From assembly GCA_031287285.1 (NCBI GenBank), contig JAITTC010000125.1, forward strand, positions 1 to 5,235: a stretch of 5,235 nt of DNA, in the 5' to 3' direction. This document shows positions 1-5,203 of this stretch, one piece after another. Under the pieces are notes generated by a model that did not search any database, was not told where the DNA came from, and saw nothing but the letters and a program-made list of their open reading frames with translations. The first letter of the stretch is position 1. The number at the start of each line of letters is the position of its first letter. The position numbers and the translations under genes are program-made. This DNA is from Christensenellaceae bacterium. GTDB lineage: Bacteria > Bacillota > Clostridia > Christensenellales > UBA1750.

Positions 1-548
1 AGAACGCGGTTTTGGCCATGACCGCCTTCGTAGACGATATCCAGGCCGAGCTTTCGGTGTATTTCGACGAAATCCTCTCACAGATGGCGGACGGCCCCCT
101 CCCCGAGGAAGCGGAGGCCTACGCGGAGCTGCAGGGCACGCTCAAAACCCTTCAGGCGCCCATCCAGCCGGTCGTCGACGACGGCGGAGCCATACCGCAG
201 TCGGTTTTGGGCAAGGAATACCGCCTCGGCCCGCACAGCCTGCGCGTGGAAGACGAGGATGGCAAGCTCACCCTCCATGCCAGCTTCTATGGCGAGCCCG
301 TGGTTCTGCCGCGCGGCCGGACGGGGCAGTATCTCCTAAAAACCAGCCTGCGCGCCAACGAAACCGGGATCGCGGTGCTGAGCCCCTCGATTTTGGGCTA
401 TGGCGTGCATGGCGGCAAGCTCGCCCTGCGCATACTGGCCCTTGAGTTCATGTTCGATGTGAGCATAGAGCTTGGCGAGGCTGGCCTTGAAGCCTGGCAT
501 GTTTACGACGTGAACCACCACAAGCGCATCGAGCATATCGGCTTTTGA
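1..548 (+). CDS. Serine hydrolase (beta-lactamase/PBP-like family), C-terminal part, 5' end outside window
   Basis: The frame is open to the left edge of the window (complete codons from base 3) and ends with TGA at 546-548, so only about 181 C-terminal residues are present. The first residues, NAVLAMTAFVDDIQAEL, resemble the end of the beta-lactamase-fold catalytic domain in class C/PBP4-like serine hydrolases, where a strand of the type 'avvaiTa..' is followed by a helix leading to 'vwe.ll'. A variable linker follows (LPEEAEAYAELQGTLKTL), then a beta-rich C-terminal segment with glycine turns (about residues 65-178). The catalytic SxxK and YxN motifs would lie upstream and cannot be seen, so activity is unproven. 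A TTG at base 12 is not a credible start because no ribosome binding site precedes it and similarity continues upstream. The gene converges on the minus-strand esterase and shares a terminator hairpin with it. The family call rests on remembered sequence patterns; another esterase/peptidase of the same fold is possible. Confidence 0.68.
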   Translation, partial: NAVLAMTAFVDDIQAELSVYFDEILSQMADGPLPEEAEAYAELQGTLKTLQAPIQPVVDDGGAIPQSVLGKEYRLGPHSLRVEDEDGKLTLHASFYGEPVVLPRGRTGQYLLKTSLRANETGIAVLSPSILGYGVHGGKLALRILALEFMFDVSIELGEAGLEAWHVYDVNHHKRIEHIGF

Positions 549-570
549 GCGAATTCAGGCGGGAAATCAT

Positions 571-614
571 TAAAAATAACGGTGCGCGAGAGGGCTCGCG
601 CACCGCTATTTTTA
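571..614. terminator. Bidirectional intrinsic terminator between convergent genes
   Basis: The inverted repeat CGGTGCGCGAG (580-590) / CTCGCGCACCG (595-605) forms an 11-bp perfect stem with an AGGG loop. One A/C mismatch (579/606) separates it from a further 8-bp AT stem, TAAAAATA (571-578) pairing with TATTTTTA (607-614). Each strand therefore reads a GC hairpin followed by a T-rich tract. It lies 22 nt after the plus-strand stop codon (548) and 24 nt beyond the end of the minus-strand esterase gene (639), as expected for a shared terminator of two converging genes. Confidence 0.9.
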
Positions 615-638
615 GACTTTGGTTTGTTTTGTTCGTTT

Positions 639-1418
639 TTAGAAGCCGAATTCCCGCAGAAAGGCCTCCAGCAGCCCGGGCCAGGCCTTCGCCAGCGGCG
701 TATCCTCTGCCATGGCAAGCCCGTGCCGCCCGAAGGGGAAGACATGCAGGGCATGGGGCACGTTGTGCGCCTGCAAGGCCTTTGAGAAGAGCAGTGAATT
801 CTCGAGCGGAACCAATTCGTCCGGCGCGGTGTGGAAGAGGAAGCAAGGCGGCGTATCGTCGCGGACCAATTTGACCGCGTCGACCTCCTCCTCCGGCGTG
901 TCGCCGAGAAGCGCCTGCTTGGAGCCAGGGTGCGTAAGCCCCTCCTCCATCGAGAGGGCGGCGTAGCAGGGCACGATCAGGTCGGGCCGCGAGGGCAGCC
1001 TCTCGATTGGGTCCGGGTCGCCAGGCTTGCCATAATCGAAGTGGCAGCCGCTCATCGCGGCCAAATGCCCGCCCGCGGAAAAGCCGATCACGGCGATTTT
1101 ATCGGGCTTTATATGGAATTCCTCGGCCCTTGCGCGCAGCAGCTTCACCGCGCGGTTCGCGTCCAAAATCGGCGTCGGCCACCGATAGGGCCCGACGCGG
1201 TAATCCAGGATGAAGGCGTGCAGGCCCATCGCGTGCATGGCCTTCACCACGGGCAGCTTCTCGTGCGCGACCTTTTCGATATAACCCCCGCCGGGGCAGA
1301 TCAGCGCGGCCGCCCGGGGGCTGTCATCGAGCAGATAGGGTGTTAGGAAGGGCCTTTGCCCCTTCGCCTCGTCGTAGAGCGGCGTCTCGCCTTCCCAAAG
1401 ATCGATCCTCTCGTTCAT
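639..1418 (-). CDS. Alpha/beta hydrolase, esterase/lipase-like (BD-FAE / acetylxylan-esterase-like)
   Basis: A 259-residue protein with the hallmarks of a small cytoplasmic alpha/beta-hydrolase esterase. An oxyanion-hole motif CPGGGY (residues 41-46, the HGGG-type position) is followed by the nucleophile elbow GFSAGGH (112-118, Ser114). The probable acid is in TAPDELVP (Asp200) and the catalytic His is in GRHGLA (His232). Order and spacing fit the Ser-Asp-His triad. No signal peptide or membrane segment is visible, so it probably acts inside the cell, for example removing acyl groups from imported sugars or oligosaccharides; the substrate is inference. The ATG at 1418 is chosen because a perfect AGGAGG lies 8 nt upstream. 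The frame runs another 30 codons upstream, but that stretch is lysine/arginine-rich translation of the A-rich spacer. It is the last gene of an apparent minus-strand operon, 64 nt after the HAD phosphatase. Length is normal for the family (about 250-290 residues). Confidence 0.9.
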   Translation of the reverse strand: MNERIDLWEGETPLYDEAKGQRPFLTPYLLDDSPRAAALICPGGGYIEKVAHEKLPVVKAMHAMGLHAFILDYRVGPYRWPTPILDANRAVKLLRARAEEFHIKPDKIAVIGFSAGGHLAAMSGCHFDYGKPGDPDPIERLPSRPDLIVPCYAALSMEEGLTHPGSKQALLGDTPEEEVDAVKLVRDDTPPCFLFHTAPDELVPLENSLLFSKALQAHNVPHALHVFPFGRHGLAMAEDTPLAKAWPGLLEAFLREFGF

Positions 1419-1426
1419 GCCGGATA

Positions 1427-1432
1427 CCTCCT
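1427..1432 (-). promoter_or_regulatory. Ribosome binding site of the esterase gene
   Basis: Read on the minus strand this is AGGAGG, 8 nt before the ATG at 1418-1416. It decides the start: the longer in-frame extension to 1508 has no such site and would overlap the end of the upstream phosphatase gene. Confidence 0.9.
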
Positions 1433-1436
1433 CGTC

Positions 1437-1481
1437 TTTTCTTGTTTTTCGCCTTTTTCGCTTCTTTTCGCCATTTTTCGC
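1437..1481 (-). repeat. Phased A-tract spacer (GCGAAAA repeats) before the esterase gene
   Basis: On the minus strand the gap between the phosphatase and esterase genes contains GCGAAAA four times (at 1481, 1471, 1461 and 1452, reading leftwards), spaced 9-10 nt. A fifth A-tract lies at 1440-1437, next to the ribosome binding site. On the plus strand the T-runs are 1437-1440, 1445-1449, 1454-1458, 1465-1468 and 1474-1478. The near-helical spacing would favour intrinsic DNA bending, and in RNA the spacer would be purine-rich and largely unstructured. Function is not known. Confidence 0.7.
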
Positions 1482-1482
1482 T

Positions 1483-2301
1483 TTATAAATAGGGAATGAG
1501 ATCCGCAAGCCTTTGCACCAGCACTTCGGGCTCGATTCCCGTTTTTTCGATCTCTTCGATCGTGCCTTCCCCGGTCAGCACCATGATCGAGAGCAGGCCG
1601 TGATCGAGGCCTGTCTTGATGTCGGTATAGAGCCTGTCGCCAACCATGGCCATCTCTTCCGCCCGCAGGCCCGTGCGCTCCGTGGCCGCGCGCACGATCT
1701 CGCCATGGGGCTTGCCCACGACGAGATCCGGCCGCCTGCCGGCCGAGGCCTCGATGAAGGCGATGATCGCGCCGATATCGGGGATGAAGCCGGTTTCGGT
1801 TGGGCAGTTGAAGTCCGGATGGGTGGCGATGTAGGGCAGCCCGGCGCGCACGAAGTCGCAGACCGCGCACATCTTTGGGTAGTCCAGGCTCGTGTCAAAG
1901 CCGATCAGCACGATTTCAGGGTCTTTTTGGTCGATTTCGATGCCGAAACGCTCCATTTCGGCCCGCAGCGACTCGTTCCCGAGCAAAAAGACGCGCTTGC
2001 CCTCGTATTCGCGCAAGAGAAACATCGCCGCCGCCTGCCCCGATGAGAGCATCTGCTCTTCGCCGATGAAAACCCCCATGGCCGCGAGCTTTTTGATGTA
2101 GTGCTCGGTGCCGCGCGAGGAGTTGTTCGTGAGAAAGGCAAAGCTCCGCCCCGATGCTTGCACGGCCTTCAAAAAGTCAAGCGAGCCCTCGAAAAGCTCG
2201 TCGCCAAGGTAAAAGGTTCCGTCCATGTCGAGCAGAAAGCAGCGCACTTTGGCGATTTTCTCGCGCAGCTGCCCATCGCTCAGTTCGTTCAGGCTTTTCA
2301 A
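1483..2301 (-). CDS. HAD-superfamily class IIA phosphatase (NagD/AraL-like), TTG start
   Basis: A 272-residue protein containing the four HAD phosphatase motifs in order. Motif I is DMDGT (25-29; Asp25 nucleophile, Asp27 acid/base), motif II is TNNSS (58-62), motif III is the lysine of VVGKPHG (Lys197), and motif IV is GDRLYTD (221-227; Asp222 and Asp227 for magnesium). The C2-type cap lies between motifs II and III (about 65-190), as in NagD, AraL and 4-nitrophenylphosphatases. Length fits the family. Substrates are probably small sugar or polyol phosphates, but family members are promiscuous. The start is TTG at 2301, not ATG: AGGAGG sits 8 nt upstream, and the first internal ATG (Met26) lies inside motif I, so starting there would destroy the active site. 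The gene follows an AraM-family remnant by 62 nt and precedes the esterase by 64 nt. The araM-araL pairing is known from Bacillus arabinose operons and supports an AraL-like role. Confidence 0.92.
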   Translation of the reverse strand: MKSLNELSDGQLREKIAKVRCFLLDMDGTFYLGDELFEGSLDFLKAVQASGRSFAFLTNNSSRGTEHYIKKLAAMGVFIGEEQMLSSGQAAAMFLLREYEGKRVFLLGNESLRAEMERFGIEIDQKDPEIVLIGFDTSLDYPKMCAVCDFVRAGLPYIATHPDFNCPTETGFIPDIGAIIAFIEASAGRRPDLVVGKPHGEIVRAATERTGLRAEEMAMVGDRLYTDIKTGLDHGLLSIMVLTGEGTIEEIEKTGIEPEVLVQRLADLIPYL

Positions 2302-2309
2302 TCGCCTTC

Positions 2310-2315
2310 CCTCCT
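2310..2315 (-). promoter_or_regulatory. Ribosome binding site that fixes the TTG start of the HAD phosphatase
   Basis: AGGAGG on the minus strand, 8 nt from the TTG at 2301-2299. Spacing and sequence match those of the downstream esterase gene. No ATG or GTG lies nearby in frame, so this site is the main reason to accept the TTG start. Confidence 0.88.
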
Positions 2316-2348
2316 TTTTTGCTCTTTTCTCTCTTTTTTCGCTCTTTT
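2315..2348 (-). repeat. Phased A-tract spacer before the HAD phosphatase gene
   Basis: On the minus strand the gap between the AraM remnant and the phosphatase gene contains A-tracts of 4, 6, 4 and 6 bases separated by GAG/GAGCG linkers (plus-strand T-runs 2345-2348, 2334-2339, 2325-2328, 2315-2320). Their centres are 9-10 bp apart. The design matches the spacer before the esterase gene although the sequences are not simple copies. The last tract abuts the AGGAGG. Confidence 0.7.
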
Positions 2349-2363
2349 AGCGCCCTGCCCGTC

Positions 2364-3043
2364 TTAAGCGAAGATTTCATCCGCGATCTCTTCCAAAATC
2401 CCCAGGCGGAAGGCCATGCGCAGCGCGCTGTAGCGCGGGCGCAGCAAAAAGGCGCAGAGCATCGCGTCCTTCATGTCCTGCCTGGAGGCGCCGATGCCCT
2501 CGCGCGTCACCGGCCCGCCCGCCTCCTGAATCATCCTCTTAAAGTCCGCCTTCTTTGCGGCCAAGCTCGCGGCTTTTTGCGCAAAGGCATCGAAGTGCTC
2601 AAGATAGCCCTCGTATTGCTCCCGCGCCGTCTTGCCCTCGCCCTTTTCAAGGGGCGCGGCGCGGAGGAAGCCCTCTGCCAACTGACCGTAGCCCCCGCGC
2701 AGGCGCTCTTCCCAAAGCCCAAGGTCGATGGGCTTTGGCTCCCGCCGTTTCTCAAAGAGCTTTTGATAAAACCCGATCATGACCAGCGTCGCCACGCCGA
2801 CCTTATCGCCATGCAGACTGGGGCGCTCGCCGCGCAGCAGCTGGCGCATCTCTAAAAAGTGCGCAATGTGATGCTCCGCGCCGGAAGCCGGCCTGGAATT
2901 GCCCATCAGCTGCATGGCAAGGCCCGAAAGCGTGAGGCCTTCGGCCAGCCTTGACACGGCCTGCCTCTCGCCCACCGCAAGGCCCGGCGCGACCGCTTCG
3001 CAGAGGGCGAGCGCCTAGCCCGCGTTAAAAGATCTTCCGGCAT
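2364..3043 (-). pseudogene. sn-glycerol-1-phosphate dehydrogenase (AraM/EgsA family) remnant: NAD-binding half missing, frameshifted near its start
   Basis: The main open frame (GTG at 2975 to TAA at 2364, 203 residues) carries the C-terminal helical domain of the AraM/EgsA glycerol-1-phosphate dehydrogenase family: SGLAMQLMGNSRPASGAEHH (residues 17-36), HFLEM (39-43) and LHGDKVG (54-60). The histidines in the last two conserved blocks are the usual metal ligands. Similarity continues upstream of the GTG in the same frame (ALALCEAVAPGLA) until a TAG at 3017-3015. Beyond it, in another frame, the reading MPEDLLTRA from an ATG at 3043 fits the family pattern and has a good ribosome binding site, so a one-base insertion would restore MPEDLLTRA-x-ALALCEAV. 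Even repaired, the product would be about 226 residues against roughly 390 for Bacillus AraM, lacking the Rossmann NAD-binding half and the aspartate metal ligand. Upstream DNA (3044-3199) does not encode the missing part. As read, the ATG frame gives a 45-residue peptide. It could also be a sequencing error in a stand-alone domain gene. The recognised-family call is firm; the pseudogene call is likely. Confidence 0.8.
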
Positions 3044-3050
3044 TTGAGCC

Positions 3051-3056
3051 CCTCCC
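3051..3056 (-). promoter_or_regulatory. Ribosome binding site before the AraM remnant
   Basis: GGGAGG on the minus strand, 7 nt before the ATG at 3043-3041. It is well placed and lies just downstream of a plausible promoter, which suggests that the transcript for this operon starts here although the reading frame breaks about nine codons later. Confidence 0.65.
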
Positions 3057-3074
3057 TTGCTTTGCCTTCACTCT

Positions 3075-3102
3075 ATCATAAAATGATTGGGAAAACGAGC
3101 AA
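3075..3102 (-). promoter_or_regulatory. Candidate sigma-A promoter for the minus-strand operon
   Basis: On the minus strand, TTGCTC (3102-3097) and TATGAT (3080-3075) are separated by 16 bp. The -10 matches the consensus at five of six positions; the -35 matches at three (TTG). It would start transcription about 25 nt upstream of the ATG at 3043. Prediction from consensus only. Confidence 0.5.
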
Positions 3103-3110
3103 AAAAGCCA

Positions 3111-3139
3111 TTGCAATCACTGTAAAATAGCTGTAAACT
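3111..3139 (+). promoter_or_regulatory. Candidate sigma-A promoter for the Gfo/Idh/MocA gene
   Basis: TTGCAA (3111-3116) and TAAACT (3134-3139) are separated by 17 bp. TG directly precedes the -10. The predicted start near 3146 gives a leader of about 55 nt before the ATG at 3200. This promoter and the minus-strand candidate are back to back (their -35 elements are about 8 bp apart), so a regulator binding here could control both units. Confidence 0.5.
3120..3137 (+). repeat. Direct repeat CTGTAAA inside the promoter spacer
   Basis: CTGTAAA occurs at 3120-3126 and 3131-3137, 11 bp apart, between and overlapping the -35 and -10 of the plus-strand promoter. Two copies about one helical turn apart could be a regulator site, but the repeat is short and AT-rich, so chance is a fair alternative. 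Confidence 0.3.
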
Positions 3140-3146
3140 AAAGCCA

Positions 3147-3167
3147 GAGCGGGGAGTCTTCACGCTC
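3147..3167 (+). other. Small leader hairpin in the Gfo/Idh/MocA 5' UTR
   Basis: GAGCG (3147-3151) can pair with CGCTC (3163-3167) around an 11-nt loop, at the predicted 5' end of the transcript. It is not followed by a T run, so it is not an attenuator; it may stabilise the 5' end or be incidental. Confidence 0.25.
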
Positions 3168-3185
3168 CGACAGCAAAGATAGACA

Positions 3186-3191
3186 GGGAGG
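3186..3191 (+). promoter_or_regulatory. Ribosome binding site of the Gfo/Idh/MocA gene
   Basis: GGGAGG ends 8 nt before the ATG at 3200. It supports that start, which places the dinucleotide-binding motif at the expected distance from the N-terminus. Confidence 0.85.
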
Positions 3192-3199
3192 TCTTTCCA

Positions 3200-4306
3200 A
3201 TGGGTGAGCAAATCGTCAAAGTTGGCATCATCGGATGCGGCGGCATCGCCAACGGCAAGCACATGCCCAGCCTGAAAAAGTTCGCGGATGTGCAGATGGT
3301 CGCCTTCTGCGACATCGTAAAAGAGCGGGCTGAAAAGGCGGCCGCCGAGTACGGCGCGCCGGGCGCCAAGGTATATACCGACTATAAGGAGCTTCTAAAA
3401 GACGCTTCTATCGACGTGGTGCACGTCCTGACCCCGAACATCGACCATAGCTACATCACCGTAGACGCGCTGAACGCCGGCAAGAACGTCATGTGCGAAA
3501 AGCCCATGGCCATCAACACCGCAGAGGCGCAAAAGATGCTCGATGCGGCGAAGAAGACCGGCAAAAAGCTGACCATCGGCTACCAAAACCGCTTCCGCAA
3601 CGACTCGCTGTATCTGAAAAAGATCTGCGACAACGGCGATTTGGGCGAGATTTATTATGCCCGCGCAAAGGCGCTTCGCCGCCGCGGCGTGCCCACCTGG
3701 GGCGTGTTCATCGATGAAGAAAAGCAGGGCGGCGGGCCGCTGATCGACATCGGCACCCACGCGCTTGACCTCACCCTGTGGATGATGAACAACTACGAGC
3801 CCGAAATGGTCGTGGGCACCAAATACCGCAAGCTGGCAGACACCGAAAACGCGGCCAACAACTTCGGCCCCTGGGATCCCAAGAAGTTCACCACGGAAGA
3901 CAGCGCTTTTGGCTTCGTTCGCATGAAAAACGGCGCCACCATCGTGGTCGAAAGCTCCTGGGCGCTCAACACGCTGGATATCGGCGAGGCGAAGACCGCT
4001 CTTTCAGGCACCAAGGGCGGCGCCGATATGGATGGCGAGCGCGCCAAGGGCGGGCTGCGCATCAACGGCGAGAAGAACTCGAAGATGTTCGTCGAGATTC
4101 CCGAGCTCAACGTCGGCGGTGTGGACTTCTTCGAGGGCGCCGGCAACTACACCGCGTCCGACCTGGAGGCCCGCATGTGGATCGACCACATAAAGGATCC
4201 TTCCAAGCCCCTCTTCACCAAGCCCGAGCAGGCCATCGTGGTCACGAAGATTCTCGAAGCCATCTACGAATCCTCCAAGACCGGCAAGCCCGTGTACTTC
4301 GACTAA
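3200..4306 (+). CDS. Gfo/Idh/MocA-family NAD(P)-dependent oxidoreductase
   Basis: A complete 368-residue protein. The N-terminal Rossmann domain begins KVGIIGCGGIANGKHMPSL (residues 7-25), with the GxGxxA-type nucleotide loop at 12-17. An acidic residue at the end of the second strand (CD in VAFCDIV, Asp38) is typical of cofactor ribose binding. The family motif CEKPM (99-103) supplies the catalytic lysine Lys101. The C-terminal substrate domain contains GGGPLIDIGTHALDL (177-191), where Asp183 and His187 correspond to the usual catalytic pair. It should oxidise or reduce a hydroxyl/keto group of a sugar, inositol or related polyol in the cytoplasm; the substrate cannot be deduced. No signal peptide is present. 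The start is supported by GGGAGG 8 nt upstream. It is transcribed alone, divergent from the phosphatase/esterase operon, and ends at an intrinsic terminator. Length and motifs are normal for the family. Confidence 0.95.
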   Translation: MGEQIVKVGIIGCGGIANGKHMPSLKKFADVQMVAFCDIVKERAEKAAAEYGAPGAKVYTDYKELLKDASIDVVHVLTPNIDHSYITVDALNAGKNVMCEKPMAINTAEAQKMLDAAKKTGKKLTIGYQNRFRNDSLYLKKICDNGDLGEIYYARAKALRRRGVPTWGVFIDEEKQGGGPLIDIGTHALDLTLWMMNNYEPEMVVGTKYRKLADTENAANNFGPWDPKKFTTEDSAFGFVRMKNGATIVVESSWALNTLDIGEAKTALSGTKGGADMDGERAKGGLRINGEKNSKMFVEIPELNVGGVDFFEGAGNYTASDLEARMWIDHIKDPSKPLFTKPEQAIVVTKILEAIYESSKTGKPVYFD

Positions 4307-4390
4307 GGCCGTAGGGTCTTATGGCGGGTCGGCGCTCCTTTCGGGGCGCCGTCTTCTTTTACATGGCCAAAAGGCCGCCCCGGCCCTTGG
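4304..4390 (+). repeat. Repeat module A, copy 1 (stop codon and terminator of the Gfo/Idh/MocA gene)
   Basis: Starts with the gene's own stop codon (TAAGGCCG), includes the terminator hairpin, then CCAAAAGGCCGCCCCGGCCCTTGGG leading into module B (that stretch spans 4367-4390). It matches copy 2 in TAAGGCCG, TTATGG, TCGGCGCTCCTTTCG and the final CCAAAA...CCGCCCC...GCCCTT segment. Confidence 0.75.
4330..4360 (+). terminator. Intrinsic terminator after the Gfo/Idh/MocA gene
   Basis: GGCGCTCC (4331-4338) pairs with GGGGCGCC (4343-4350) around a TTTC loop. C4330-G4351 extends the stem to nine pairs, including one T-G wobble. The T-rich TCTTCTTTT (4352-4360) follows. It begins 24 nt after the stop codon. 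A decayed copy of the same hairpin recurs at about 4912-4934 inside repeat module A2. Confidence 0.85.
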
Positions 4391-4623
4391 GCTTAAAAAA
4401 GCACTTCTCTGCCGCCGCCAAAAGCGCCGCTTTGCCCGGCAGGCCCCCTTTCTTGCCCTGTTCGCCGGGTTTTGCGGTTTTTCTGCCGCTGCTTGCTCTT
4501 CAAGGGGGTTCATCCCGTCCGTTGGTCTGCTTTTGAGCCGTTCCCACCCTTGCTTCCCTCCCTTTCTTTGCGGCAGACGCATTTTAGGCGCGCTCTTCGG
4601 GGCCGCGCTGCCCCAGCCCTTAG
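4391..4623 (+). repeat. Repeat module B, copy 1
   Basis: Begins with the invariant 36-bp core (4391-4426: GCTTAAAAAAGC, ACTTCTCT, three GCC, AAAAGCG). It then carries CTTTCTTGCCCTGTTCGCC, the CATCCCGTCCGTTGG block (4511-4525), a pyrimidine-rich stretch, and CAGACGCATTTT followed by a GC hairpin. It ends CCCCAGCCCTTAG, the same junction that ends module A. Confidence 0.85.
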
Positions 4624-4849
4624 GCTTAAAAAAGCACTTCTCTGCCGCCGCCAAAAGCGCCGCTCTACCCGACAGGCCCCCTTTCTTGCCCTGTTCGCCG
4701 GGTTTTGCGGTTTTTCCGTCGCTTGCTGCTTTTCAAGGGATTCATCCCGTCCGTTGGTCTGCTTTTGAGCCGTTTTCGCCCTTGCACCCCTCCCCTTCTT
4801 TGCGCCAGACGCATTTTGGGCGCGCGCTTCGGGCCGCGCCGCTCAGCCC
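4624..4849 (+). repeat. Repeat module B, copy 2
   Basis: Starts 233 bp after copy 1 and keeps the core (4624-4659) and CATCCCGTCCGTTGG block (4743-4757). Its 3' end diverges: GGGCGCGCGCTTCGGGCC leads to GCTCAGCCC and then to the 33-bp unrelated stretch before module A copy 2. Confidence 0.85.
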
Positions 4850-4882
4850 GGAAACAATCCCGCCTTGAAAGCGTTCCTCGGC

Positions 4883-4971
4883 TAAGGCCGGAAACGGATT
4901 TTATGGAATGTCGGCGCTCCTTTCGAGGCGTCGCCTTCCTTGATATGACCAAAAGCCGCCCCAGCCCTTAG
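4883..4971 (+). repeat. Repeat module A, copy 2 (decayed terminator copy)
   Basis: TAAGGCCG (4883-4890), TTATGG (4901-4906), TCGGCGCTCCTTTCG (4911-4925) and CCAAAAGCCGCCCCAGCCCT (4949-4968) repeat copy 1. The hairpin is damaged (right arm GAGGCGTCGCC instead of GGGGCGCC) and the T tract is interrupted. A short non-repeated stretch (4850-4882) separates it from the preceding B copy. Confidence 0.75.
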
Positions 4972-5203
4972 GCTTAAAAAAGCACTTCTCTGCCGCCGCC
5001 AAAAGCGTCGCTCTACCCGGCAGGCCTCCTTTCTTGCCCTGTGCGCCGGGTTTCGTGCTTTCTCCGCCGCTGCTGCTCTTCAAGGAGGCTCATCCCGTCC
5101 GTTGGCCCGCATTTGAGCCGTTTCCGCCCTCGCTCCCCTCCCCTTCCTTGCGCCAGACGCATTTGGGGCGCGCGCTTCGGGGCCGCGCTGCCCCAGCCCT
5201 TAG
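4972..5203 (+). repeat. Repeat module B, copy 3
   Basis: Core at 4972-5007 is identical, and CATCCCGTCCGTTGG recurs at 5091-5105. It differs from copies 1 and 2 at scattered single bases, consistent with age or relaxed constraint. It contains the strongest form of the 3' hairpin (5165-5194), with GGGGC/GCCCC and GCGCG/CGCGC stems and one bulged T. Confidence 0.85.

Noticed and set aside
12..20. TTG at 12 or ATG at 18 as the start of the first gene
   Set aside because: The frame is open to the window edge, no ribosome binding site is present, and the residues before the ATG continue a plausible family pattern, so the gene is 5'-partial.
831..1346. 171-codon plus-strand open frame
   Set aside because: Antisense to the esterase catalytic region, with no ribosome binding site or recognisable domain.
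1419..1508. N-terminal extension of the esterase gene by 30 codons
   Set aside because: The extension encodes a run of lysine and arginine from the A-rich spacer, overlaps the end of the phosphatase gene and has no ribosome binding site, while the ATG at 1418 has a perfect one.
2154..2855. 233-codon plus-strand open frame
   Set aside because: It lies antisense to the phosphatase and the AraM remnant, both of which show clear family motifs; it has no ribosome binding site and no recognisable domain, so it is a GC-rich shadow frame.
3084..3106. Catabolite-response (cre-like) operator around GGGAAAACGAGCAAA
   Set aside because: The left half resembles the consensus, but the TG start and the right-half CA are missing.
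3778..4314. 178-codon plus-strand open frame inside the Gfo/Idh/MocA gene
   Set aside because: Its product is dominated by R, Q, H and G as expected from an alternate frame of a GC-rich gene, and the correct frame has the family motifs throughout.
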